Below, piece by piece: positions 51,701 to 60,968 of a stretch of DNA of 64,000 bases. The stretch is from Trissonchulus latispiculum (taxonomy: Eukaryota > Nematoda > Enoplea > Enoplida > Ironidae). The stretch's first letter is position 1, and each line of letters begins with the position of its first letter. A program made the position numbers and the translations under genes. The DNA is taken from positions 30,001 to 94,000 of the forward strand of contig JASAND010006862.1 of NCBI GenBank assembly GCA_030248195.1, in the 5' to 3' direction. The notes under the pieces were generated by a model that was given only the letters and a program-made list of their open reading frames with translations, had not been told where the DNA came from and made no database searches.

Positions 51701-52482
51701 GTTTCTACCTGTATGTGACCGGAAAGGACGGAACCTTTGAGAACCAGCTAGCTCACCCTCTGCATCTACATGGCAGGTGGTCCGTTGCAATGGTTGACTT
51801 TATCTATCCTCACACTTGGAAAGCCATTAATTCTAATGCAGACACATTCATCATAGTCCTATTTGAGGCAGACGAGAGAGCAGTTAGTAATATACCCAGG
51901 CGGAGATACTATAACCTTCACGATCTGATAAATACCATCAACCTTACCATTCAGTCAATTCTTAATGAACGTCAGGAATCACCTCCTATACGTTTCGTCT
52001 ATGATCAGGAAAAGGATCGAGTCTACCTAGACTTATACGAAAATCCAGAACACCTTGAAAGACCCAACTTCGGGTTTATTCAATTTGCTCCTACCATTGT
52101 ACGCATGCTTGGCTTTGACTCTCAGAAATTCACAGTAGAGGATGGCAGAGATGCCCTGAGGACAAAGAAATTCTACGCACAACGTCCACCCAGCCTTAAC
52201 TTTCATTATCTTCAAGTCCATTGTGATATCGTGAAAGAACAACTGGTGGGCACAACTACCGGCAACCTGCTGGCAGTAGTAAAGGCGGGTGAAGAGTATG
52301 GGAATACCATCCAGTACTCTCCAGAACCTCACTACGTCCCTGTGAATAAGCATGTGATCAATAGCATTAAAGTCCATATAAACAATCACATTGGCAGGAG
52401 TGTACATTTTGAGTATGGTAGTATAGTTATCAAGTTACACTTCAAGAAAGATGAGGACCAGATATCATCCAGAAACCGTTGA
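51697..52482 (+). CDS. Penton-like minor capsid protein 2 (tandem paralog)
   Basis: 261 residues, overlapping the first penton gene by 4 nt (ATGA). Same scaffold: MSFYLYVTG…HPLHLHGRWSVAMVDFIYPHTW, DLINTINLTIQ, FHYLQVHCDIVKEQLVG and HYVPVNKHVINSIKVHINNHIG…IKLHF. Divergent (perhaps a quarter identical by eye) and without a counterpart in block B. A duplicated vertex protein could specialise for attachment or for the unique portal-like vertex (speculative). Confidence 0.75.
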   Translation: MSFYLYVTGKDGTFENQLAHPLHLHGRWSVAMVDFIYPHTWKAINSNADTFIIVLFEADERAVSNIPRRRYYNLHDLINTINLTIQSILNERQESPPIRFVYDQEKDRVYLDLYENPEHLERPNFGFIQFAPTIVRMLGFDSQKFTVEDGRDALRTKKFYAQRPPSLNFHYLQVHCDIVKEQLVGTTTGNLLAVVKAGEEYGNTIQYSPEPHYVPVNKHVINSIKVHINNHIGRSVHFEYGSIVIKLHFKKDEDQISSRNR

Positions 52483-52837
52483 AGACTGGCAACTGCACCT
52501 GATACAGAGAGGGTCTGGTTTCTACGCCGGCCAAAGGTATCAGCGAGGAGATGGCCTAGGCAGCCTCTTGAGAGGTATTGGACGCTTTATTTGGCCAGTA
52601 GTACGTCGTGTAGGTCTAGAGGCAGGCAGGCAGGCCTTTCAGACAGCCGGAGATGTGGCTCGTGATTACTTGAATAGAGGTGAAGATCCAAAGGAAGCAC
52701 TCAAACGACATGGGAAGGCAGCCATTGGACGCCTGCTGGAGAACAGTGGAAAGGCAATACAGCAAGGAGAAGGCATTGGAAGCAGACCACATAGACGCAA
52801 AGTTAAGAGATTGAAGCGCGATATTTACAGCCCATAA
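52451..52837 (+). CDS. Minor structural protein (pVI/pX-like)
   Basis: 128 residues. YQRGDGLGSLLRGIGR, a hydrophobic-amphipathic segment ending VRRVGLEAGRQAF, DYLNRGEDPKEALKRHGK, a QQGEGIG motif, and a basic tail (H-R-R-K-V-K-R-L-K-R). Overlaps the preceding gene by 32 nt in another frame. Homolog of 32,498. Probably a protease substrate and internal capsid component (inference). Confidence 0.65.
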   Translation: MRTRYHPETVEDWQLHLIQRGSGFYAGQRYQRGDGLGSLLRGIGRFIWPVVRRVGLEAGRQAFQTAGDVARDYLNRGEDPKEALKRHGKAAIGRLLENSGKAIQQGEGIGSRPHRRKVKRLKRDIYSP

Positions 52838-52882
52838 AAACCCGCCCTATGTAATACCAATTATATACTAACAATTATTTCA

Positions 52883-54202
52883 ATGGCTAAGCAAGTAGAT
52901 GAACGGTCTATGCCGGGCTTCAAGTCCGAAATGGATCTCTTCTCGCTACCTCCAACTCAGGTCAGTGTGGAGAGTGGCTATATGGCAGAAATTTATCCCC
53001 TAAATCCTGTAACCAGTAATGGTCCATACCTATTCCTTGTACCAAAGGATTCTTATATGCTTGACCTGAACCGGAACTACCTTTACCTAAAGCTACGGAT
53101 AACTGATAGTGATGGAAAGGCAGTAGCAAAGGCAGCCGACGGTAGTATCTCAGTGGCACCCATCAATATGCTAGCAAAGTCATTCATTAGACGATTAGTG
53201 GTCAAACTATCCGACAAGGAAATTTACAACAGTGGAGACCTTTATCACTATGGAGCGTACCTGGAGACTATCGCCAACTTTGGGAAAGAAGCAAAGACGT
53301 CTCACCTACAGAGTAACCTATTTGCAAAGGATAGTGATTTCAACGATATCTCCACTACGGCAGCTAAGCATCGGGGTATACCATTTACAGATGGCCGGTA
53401 TGTAGTAGTGGCAGGACCCCTTCATTGCGACCTCTTCAAGCAAGACCGATACCTTCTGAGTGAGTGCCAGTTGAGTCTGGAATTACACCGTAACAGTGAC
53501 GACATCCTCCTCCAGTCAGCAACCAGTGGATACAAACTTTTAGTCGACGATATACGTTGGTATGTGTGGAAAGTCAGACCACAAGACTCTCTCACCATGG
53601 CAATTGAGGGTGTACTGAGAGACCATGAGACGGCCAAGTATCCAATCAGGAGGACTAAACTGGTGACAAGGCATATCGCTCCTGGTGTGCAGACTGTTGT
53701 TGAGAATTCCATATTCACCGGTCAACTCCCACGTAGAGTCCTAGTGGCAATGGTCAAGTCAGAGGCATTCAATGGAAGTCAGAAGCATAATCCCCTCGAG
53801 TTCCAACACTGTAATGTCAGTGAGATTGCCCTAAAGTATGGTGATGAGTTTGTCCCAAAGCAGCCAATGAAGATGGCATGGGATAAGTTCCAGTATACGA
53901 TGCCCTTCATATACCTCTACGAAGGCAACGATATGGCCGGATCCACCAAGGGAGCAGACATTTCCTACGAAGACTTTGCCAAGGGATACACTATTTTTGC
54001 CTTTGACCTGACACCAGACAATATTGATACAGGGGCAATGCAACTGATCAAGGAAGGTGATGTGTCACTGAGGATGCAACTGGAGAAGGCCCTACCAGCC
54101 GCCACTTATCCCCAGGGTGTAGAAATCATTATATACGGAGAATTTGATAATCTCATATCAATAGACTATAATCGGACACCATTCTTTGACTACGCACTAT
54201 GA
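52883..54202 (+). CDS. Major capsid protein (double jelly roll)
   Basis: 439 residues. MPGFKSEMDLFSLPPTQV, PKDSYMLDLNRNYLYLK, VKLSDKEIYNSGDLY, TKLVTRHIAPGVQTVVENS and ending DYNRTPFFDYAL. Ortholog of the broken block-B gene and typical of Polinton/adintovirus hexon proteins; length is near the usual for the family. Intact, and its last codons overlap the protease start (ATGA). Confidence 0.94.
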   Translation: MAKQVDERSMPGFKSEMDLFSLPPTQVSVESGYMAEIYPLNPVTSNGPYLFLVPKDSYMLDLNRNYLYLKLRITDSDGKAVAKAADGSISVAPINMLAKSFIRRLVVKLSDKEIYNSGDLYHYGAYLETIANFGKEAKTSHLQSNLFAKDSDFNDISTTAAKHRGIPFTDGRYVVVAGPLHCDLFKQDRYLLSECQLSLELHRNSDDILLQSATSGYKLLVDDIRWYVWKVRPQDSLTMAIEGVLRDHETAKYPIRRTKLVTRHIAPGVQTVVENSIFTGQLPRRVLVAMVKSEAFNGSQKHNPLEFQHCNVSEIALKYGDEFVPKQPMKMAWDKFQYTMPFIYLYEGNDMAGSTKGADISYEDFAKGYTIFAFDLTPDNIDTGAMQLIKEGDVSLRMQLEKALPAATYPQGVEIIIYGEFDNLISIDYNRTPFFDYAL

Positions 54203-54663
54203 ACACCCGTGAGATCCTTGAGACTTTAAGGAAAGATTGCAAAGTTCCTCTCCTAGGAGTATTTCCCAGTGATAAGCTACCACGGTACCGTCCAGGATGT
54301 CTTGTTGCTAACACTGAGGCATCCGGTCAGGCTGGTGAACACTGGGTTGCAATGTGGCTAGAGGATAACAGGGTAGAATATTTTGACAGCTACGGACTAC
54401 CACCTCTCCTCTTCATGTCATACATTGGCAGGAGGGAACTACAGTATAATCGCATTCAGTTGCAAGATTTCACTACTGATGTATGTGGGGAGTACTGTAT
54501 ATACTTCCTTCACCACAGGTCCCGAGGAAGATCAATGGACTCAATTGTCAACTATCTGAGGCGAAGAAGCGACACTAATGATAACATTGTCAAGACCTTT
54601 GTTGATCGGGTGACACTAGAACCCACACCTTACTGCCAGAAATCCCATAAAAAGTCAAGGTGA
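54199..54663 (+). CDS. Adenain-like cysteine protease
   Basis: 154 residues. His in GEHWVAMW (about 53), Asp in EYFDSYG, Cys in VCGEYCIYF (about 97). Overlaps the capsid stop by 4 nt. About 12 residues longer at the C-terminus than the block-B enzyme, with a basic tail (SHKKSR). Intact catalytic triad. Confidence 0.93.
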   Translation: MNTREILETLRKDCKVPLLGVFPSDKLPRYRPGCLVANTEASGQAGEHWVAMWLEDNRVEYFDSYGLPPLLFMSYIGRRELQYNRIQLQDFTTDVCGEYCIYFLHHRSRGRSMDSIVNYLRRRSDTNDNIVKTFVDRVTLEPTPYCQKSHKKSR

Positions 54664-54699
54664 AGTTTTCAAGGGGATATTATATAATTTTGAGCTATA

Positions 54700-55038
54700 A
54701 TGTTGCTACTACTGAGCCTAATCGCTATAGTGTCATCTGTAGACATTACAGAGACCGACAATGGTATTCAACTATCTCATGGCAATGTTACCACCGTAGT
54801 AGAAAGTGATCACCTGTACCGCCGACTAGAGGACTGTAGTCTACACCTGTGTCGCGAGGGTGGTCTAAGCCATAGATCTAATGCCTGTCACTACATTGAA
54901 TGGGATCAATGTTGGGAGTACTGTTACGATACTGACAGACGCCTTCAGTCTATCCACGATAAAATGACTGGCTTTAAGATTGCCAACACCACAGAACTTG
55001 AATACCTACGTGGTGCCCTAAGTGAATACTACTACTAA
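54700..55038 (+). CDS. Secreted or membrane-anchored cysteine-rich protein
   Basis: 112 residues. N-terminal hydrophobic signal (LLLLSLIAIVSS), then a Cys-rich ectodomain: DCSLHLC, NACHY, a DQCWEYCYD block and an R-L-Q-S…GFKI…ELEYLRGAL end; two N-x-T sites. Same position after the protease as 30,432 in block B, with similar Cys spacing. Layout loosely resembles the 47,366 ectodomain, suggesting a small surface-protein family. Function unknown. Confidence 0.58.
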   Translation: MLLLLSLIAIVSSVDITETDNGIQLSHGNVTTVVESDHLYRRLEDCSLHLCREGGLSHRSNACHYIEWDQCWEYCYDTDRRLQSIHDKMTGFKIANTTELEYLRGALSEYYY

Positions 55039-55149
55039 GTATTTTCCCTGCTGTAATGTCTTGTACATTTCGTTAATAGTTTACTAGTAAAAATATGCAA
55101 TAATAACAAATGGTAATATAATAAACATAGTGATTATACAGTAGTAACC

Positions 55150-55185
<36 letters not shown>

Positions 55186-55205
55186 GTAATAATAATACTG
55201 ATAAC

Positions 55206-55264
<59 letters not shown>

Positions 55265-55345
55265 TAGGAATAGTAATAGTAATACTGATAACAATAGTAA
55301 TAATACTGATAACAGTGATTAAGTAGTAACCATAATAATAATATT
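55150..55345. repeat. (AAT)n microsatellite
   Basis: Interrupted AAT repeats at the break where PolB is truncated. The poly-leucine frame over it is an artefact. Confidence 0.9.
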
Positions 55346-55364
55346 GATTATAGCATTTACATTG

Positions 55365-56406
55365 TTAATGCATATTTACTGCACAATGGCCAGTCAAACA
55401 GTACAGTGTAACCATCATATTAGTAATTTCATGTACAACAAACTTAGTGTTAGGACGCTGTTGAAACGCCCATTCAATATGATCTTTGCTTTCAATATCG
55501 TCAATAAACCGATCCAGTTCTGCTCTGCTGGAAATGAGGCGAGGTAAGGTAAACAGGGAAGTGTTGTTGCTGGCGTAGTAATATATCAATTCATCGTTCA
55601 GTATATTTCTGAGGATGAAACCAAACGAAACATTCCATTTAGACCTGTACTTGTGGTCTAGGAATACTGACAGGAGGGCTTTCTCTATTTCCTTCATGGA
55701 CGTGGTCTTCAGGCGAAAGTTGTATTGGCGCATAAACTTCTTGATGATGTGGTGGGTTCTGATTTGATACCAGTTGGCTTGGTAAATCTCACTGGCATCT
55801 GGTGGAGGGTCAGTAGGGTCTTCCTCCAATGGATCTCCGCTGGTAGGTGGATGTTCCTTTTCAATATGTTCCTTGAGCCGGTCTTCTCTCAGGAATTTAT
55901 CTCCACATTGTTCGCAAGGAAATGTTTCAGGATGGTTTCGTTTGATGTGGTTCTGTAGGTTCTGTGGTCGCTCAAATGATTTACTGCATTCTGGGCATAT
56001 GATTGGTTGAGAATGAGCAGTCTTCTTGTGGAGCCGTAGCTGTCGTTCATTAGGGAAAGTGATTCCACAAGTGTCGCAGGAAGTCGGTTGGTGTTGACGT
56101 CGAATGTGCTTCAGGAGGGCGTGATTTCGCTGGAAGGTTGATGAGCAAGTAGGGCATTCAAACTTTCCACGTGAACCTGAAACAGTTCAGCAACAAATAA
56201 TATTTAACAATACCTAAAATCTAAAAAACTATGAAATGTTCAAACTGTAATATGTAATGTTTAAAATTGTAATATGTACAACTGCTAAAAATGTGACGAT
56301 CAAAATTTGAATGACTAAAAAATACAACTCCTAAAATGCAATCATTAAAAATACAACGGATAAAAATGCTACAATTAAATATCTTACCATTTTCCACAAA
56401 ATTCAT
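55365..56406 (-). pseudogene. PolB N-terminal remnant with four C2H2 fingers and a leader exon
   Basis: Exon 1 is 56,406-56,388 (ATG plus six codons) inside the right terminal repeat; intron 56,387-56,177 (GTAAGA…TTTCAG); exon 2 to the TAA at about 55,365. Exon 2 has four C2H2 fingers (C-P-T-C, C-D-T-C, C-P-E-C, C-E-Q-C, each with paired His), then W-x-x-I-R-T-H, YNFRL, NVSFGFILRN, ELIYYYAS-N-N and RPNTKF blocks that match the N-terminus of block-B PolB. It stops just after ITNMM, so exonuclease and polymerase regions are gone; an (AAT)n tract lies beyond. The remaining frame is open, so it might still be made as a truncated zinc-finger protein. Confidence 0.82.
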
Positions 56407-58514
56407 TGTCACGGTGATGTAAAGTAAGTGAACAAATCTGGTGAAAGTCAATGTCAGTAGGGTTAATAAACCTACCAAACTTGCAATATATGTCTAAACT
56501 TTGCAGCATTCTTGTGCTAGGTTTCATAAAATAGGCTGTACACATATATCAATTTTGTATTGCCTTGTTCAGTTCATAGTTAGGAGTTAATTATTGAACA
56601 AATGTTGTATACTCTTTTTCTTTTAACTTTCAGCCTATTCCCAGTTTCACGTAATTGTTGTCATATTCATTACACACAAATTTTCATAGTCACCTTTAAT
56701 TATTATTAACTAATTAGTTAACCTATAATTATCAACAGGTGACCGAAGTTAGTTCATTATTACTTTATTACATAGGCACCATAATTAACCCAATATGTGT
56801 CAACAATCTTGCGTAATTGGAGACATAAAATTACCATTTTCAGCCATAGTTAACTTTAATAAATTATTACTAACTAATTAGCTAACTACTAAACAAAATT
56901 AGTTGACCGAAGTTAGTTCAACACATGCTCTTTACGTTGACATAAAACTTATCACATAAAGTTTTCCCAATCTTGCGTAATTGGAGACATAAAATTAAAA
57001 TCACCCATTTTCAGCCAATTTTCATAGTCAACTTTAACCAATTATTACTAACTAATTAGTCAACCAATAATTACCAACAGGTGACCGAAGTTAGTTCACG
57101 GTTTGCTCTTTACGTTGACACCAAAATTAGTATGATAAGTTTTCCCAATATTACGTAATTGCTGTCACAAAATTTTAATTTTCAACCAATGTTTATTGTT
57201 TACGTCTTTAATTTCAATGAGACAGGTGCAATCAAACTAGGTAAGGCGAATTGGTAAGAAACTTTAAAAAGGGAGAAAGATGACAGGTTTGAGTCCTCAG
57301 TATGCTAAAGATATGATAACACTAGAAGGCTGCTAGCAGGGAGAAAAAATTTTAAACAAGCAGGAGTAGAGGGAGAAAGACTTTTGACAGGTTTGAGTTC
57401 TCAGTATGCTAAAGATATGATCACGCTAGAAGGCTGCTAATAAGGAGAAAATTTTAAACAAGCAGGGAGAGAAAGGCTTTTGACAGGTTTGAGTCCTCAG
57501 TATGCTAAAGATATGATAACGCTAGAAGGCAGCTAATAGGGAGAAAGACTTTTGACAGCTTTGAGTCCTCAGTGTGCTAAAGATATGATAACACTATCAG
57601 GCTGCTAGCTGGGAGAAAATTTTTAAACAAGCAGGCAGCTAGCAGGGAGAAAGACTTTTGACAGGTTGGAGTCCTCAGTATGCTAAAGATATGATAGGAC
57701 TAGAAGGCTGCTAATGGATTTTAAACAAGCAGGGAGAGAAAAACTTTTGACAGGTTTGAGTCCTCAGTATGCTAAAGATATGATAACACTAGAAGGCAGC
57801 TAGAGGAAAAAACTAGCAGGCAGCTAATAGAGAAAAAATTTTAAACAAGCAGGCAGCTAGCAGGGAGAAAGACTTTTGACAGGTTGGAGTCCTCAGTATG
57901 CTAAAGATATGCTAACACTCGAAGGCTGCTAACATCAATATATTCTGAAGTACGTAACTAACAATCTTGTCTTCTTTAAGTGTTTGTTTCCTGTCTTCCG
58001 TTTCAAGGTTAATACAAAGGTCCAGATGAAGAAATTCAATAAGGAGATGCAAGAAATGGAAAATTTTAGTTGTTAAGGGAAAGAAAATAATTTGCAATAA
58101 TATTTTTGGTCTATACGATGCTGAGATAGATAGGTAAGAATCTATTGGCAAACAGTCAGGTAAATAAAAAGTTTGAAAAAAGTTTGAAAATGTTACTTGA
58201 TTAATTTATGTACTTAATTAGGCATATAATTAATAAACACTAATTAGGCAGGTAAACTAACTATAGTTAGAATACTTAAAGTTAAATACAACTAGGTACA
58301 AATACGTAGACAATATAGTCCAATAACACTGTGTTAAAAATTTAATACAATGTTACAAAGCTTAAATCCAAGCTAAGAAAATTGGCCAATAATGACCTTG
58401 AGAGACATCTGCCTCCATGATTAATGACCTTACCTGTATGATTAATGACCCCCAAAGTGAATCCAAAGATACACCTGTACAAACGCGGTCCCATTTCATC
58501 TCTCCTATACTACT
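56195..58514. repeat. Right terminal inverted repeat of block C (about 2.3 kb)
   Basis: Inverted copy of the left repeat, ending CTATACTACT. Contains the mirrored minisatellite (57,270-57,930) and ~190-bp repeat (56,640-57,200), and the first exon and most of the intron of the PolB remnant. Confidence 0.85.
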
Positions 58515-58744
58515 AAGAGGAAATAATCCAATTGCATGTCTGCTTTAGTGCTTTGTTAAAATAATTTTCGTTATCAAAATTTTGTACTTTTCGACATTCC
58601 TGCAACTTGCACAATGTTTGTTTTTCTTTTTGCTTCCTCCAGTCAATGGCGATGGTCTTTGGCGGCGCGTTTCCGGTGCAGCTAGTTTAGTTTCGATTAA
58701 ATGCATAAAACTTTGTTTTCAAAAATACGCTTACTTTGAGTGTG
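58515..58744. other. Right flank of block C
   Basis: Host DNA. No gene seen; no copy of the left flank's 6-mer. Confidence 0.4.
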
Positions 58745-59394
58745 CTAAAATCGACCGGTCCACCCTTGCTGTTGTGTTTTGCCTTTTGTGTTGATGACTG
58801 GCTGGCTGTGGCCTATGCTGTCCTGCTGGGTTGCACCCGACCCGGGTCCCGTGGAAATCGCCCTGGCATCGGAGACAGCGTGTTCCACCTGGCGGACAAA
58901 CAAAATGGCCTGCTCCAAGGTTAGCTCAGGTTCATGAGCAACCTCTCCCTGGTCAGGGGACTCCCTGTTTTCTCCACGAGTTGGTCCCACAACAAGTCCT
59001 CCTCCAGGTCCCGGTACTCGCATGGGACGATGAGCCGCCGAAGCTCGGAAACCCAATCGTCCATTCGTAGGGACCCTCGGCCGCACTCCCTGAACTTCAC
59101 CTGGCCGCTACCACATTTTTCCGGGGCACTAAATGGGATTGGAGCCGTTCCAGGACCGCCTTCAGTGACATTTGGGCTTAGAGTAGTACACCCGTTGCCC
59201 TTCACCACACAGCCAATGCAAAAGGAGGACCACCTGGCGGATTCCAGGAAAGCTTCCACAGAGACCCCAGAGGAGACCGGATACGTTTGGAACGTATTGG
59301 CCCACTTTTTCCATGGCACCGGGGTCCCCTGGCTGAGCCAGGAAAGTTGCTGACAGAGGCAGCCGATCCATTTGTCTTCTTCTCTTCCGTCCAC
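58745..59394 (-). pseudogene. Degenerate retrotransposon gag-like fragment
   Basis: Minus-strand frame 59,394-58,921 ends W-V-S-E-L-R-R-L-I…L-W-D-Q-L-V-E-K-T-G…R-E-R-L-L, and the match continues after a frameshift near 58,925 in another frame as LTLEQAILFVRQVEHA. The layout (D-Q-L-V, R-L-L, L-T-L-E-x-A-I) is that of Ty3/gypsy-type capsid C-termini. GC-rich relative to the surroundings. No reverse transcriptase is seen nearby. Old and nonfunctional. Confidence 0.55.
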
Positions 59395-59404
59395 GTCTTC
59401 TTCG

Positions 59405-59450
59405 CCTTCGGTTTCTTCGCCTTCGGTTTCTTCGCCTTCGGTTTCTTCGC
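59405..59450. repeat. 15-bp tandem repeat
   Basis: Three exact units of TTCGCCTTCGGTTTC. Confidence 0.85.
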
Positions 59451-59499
59451 ATTCCGGATCGTCAGACTACGGCGCTCTTTTCTCCACCCAGAACACCAG

Positions 59500-59779
59500 G
59501 GCCGCGTTGCAAAAGATTCTCCTAAGCCTAGGAGCGCTCCTAAGATCGACTTAGGTGGTCACTTAGAAGAATTGGGTTTCAAAAAATTCTCCTAAGCTAG
59601 GAGTGCTATCCACCACTCCTAACTTTTCTCCTAAGTCGGCAGCTGCGCCAGCTATACTTAGGAGAAATCTTTTGAAACGGGTTTAGGAGGTCTCCTAACT
59701 TCCTCCCAGACAGCTCCCAGACATCCTCCTAAGTAGCCTCCTAGGAGGGTACTTAGGAGAATCCTTTGCAACGCGGCCC
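59500..59779. mobile_element. TCCTAAG-rich palindromic element
   Basis: Ends GGCCGCGTTGCAAAAGATTC and the inverted copy near 59,753-59,779. The interior carries about ten CTCCTAAG/CTTAGGAG words in both orientations. No gene. Possibly a short foldback transposon inserted in the gag remnant region. Confidence 0.6.
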
Positions 59780-59979
59780 AGATATAGTGCTTCTTAAATG
59801 GCAAGAAAAGTCGGTAAAATTAACTTTACTGGAAGACAAGCACTCTGACTGACAATGAAAAGTTTGGGCTTTATATAGGCTCCAGTTACATAATATGCAA
59901 ATTACTTATGCAAATTAGTTTATTCACATGAAAGTCAAACTGTCATCATTTTTGTTCTAGAGCTACACAAATCCTATGC

Positions 59980-60968
59980 TTAAGGTGGTGATTCCTTTTG
60001 GGCACATATTGTTATTTGGTGGCGTAAATCATGATGAAATTTGATGAAACTTTCCGAAATAAGTTCTTTTAGCGTTCTAACACCATCCGCGCAATCCCGA
60101 TTCAAAAATTCGAGATTTCCGGTCAGAGTGGTTTTTCCCAATTTCTGAACGTTTAGTACCAGCTATACAGTTGTGACTATATGCATTCGAAAGACCTCAT
60201 TGAGCTTCATATTCTTGCTTTTTAAAGCAAGTTTCTAACTTTTCTCTACCGTGAGATATAGCCGATTTTCTTGTTTTGGCGTCGAAAACTTGTCATTTTT
60301 GCAGAAATCAAATAATCCAACATTTCTTGAACTATGCAAGTCGTAAAATCAAACTAAGGGCGTCGATCTGAAGGTCTCACAGGGACAAATTATCCGACGC
60401 ATGATCGTCTTCCAACTGCTATCCTGTAGGCTGCTATCATAAAAAATGTAGTTTTTGCAAAAACACGACCAATTTTTTTCCAAAGATTGTGGAGCATTCG
60501 CCATGCAATCTGGAGGGCTGCTACTGAACAAATGTGTTCTGCACAAATATACCCAGGGACGATTTTTAGTTGCCCCGATTGCTGCTTTCTAGCTAAAGTA
60601 ATCGCTTGACAAATTTGGAAAAAGTAGGCAAAATCCAGGTTACGCACACATTTCAGCTTATTTCTGTGTAACGAAGAGCGATTTCACAAAAAATAAAAAA
60701 TCGTCCCCAGCTATTTGATGGAGGTATCGAATGATATAACTGATGTCTTGCGAAAAAATTTACTTGAGTCTGCAAAAATTCTGGAAAATTATACTTCTTC
60801 TAAAATGTGCTAAAAATATTTTAGAAAAGCAACATTAGTTTCGTGGCATGCATTAAAAAGAGAAAATGTCAAGCTACATTTTGATATAAAAATGGCTTTT
60901 TAACTCCAAGTAATGAATGAGTAATAATGGTGCAAACTTAATGTGACCAAAGGGAATCACCACCTTAA
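59980..60968. mobile_element. TTAA-bounded non-autonomous transposon, family 1 copy 2
   Basis: TTAA at both ends (59,980-59,983; 60,965-60,968) and GGTGGTGATTCC termini. Reverse-complement relationship with 16,693-17,683 along its whole length, with high identity, so both are probably recent. Confidence 0.8.

Larger units (their letters stand above)
43187..58514. mobile_element. Block C: Polinton/adintovirus-like element, mostly intact
   Basis: 15.3 kb, with AGTAGTATAGGAG…CTCCTATACTACT ends like block B. The integrase, ATPase, protease, major capsid, two penton-like and minor structural genes are all open, suggesting a young copy. PolB is cut to its zinc-finger N-terminus, so the element cannot replicate alone. 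The 6-bp flanks (CAGATT left, AAGAGG right) do not match, unlike block B. It carries CARD, dsRBD-like and TBP-like genes at its left end. Confidence 0.93.

Noticed and set aside
55073..55294. Minus-strand poly-leucine frame
   Set aside because: Translation of the (AAT)n microsatellite.
43181..58520. Possible target duplication for block C with shifted ends
   Set aside because: Shifting the termini by up to two bases to include the shared TT still gives no matching 5- or 6-mers.
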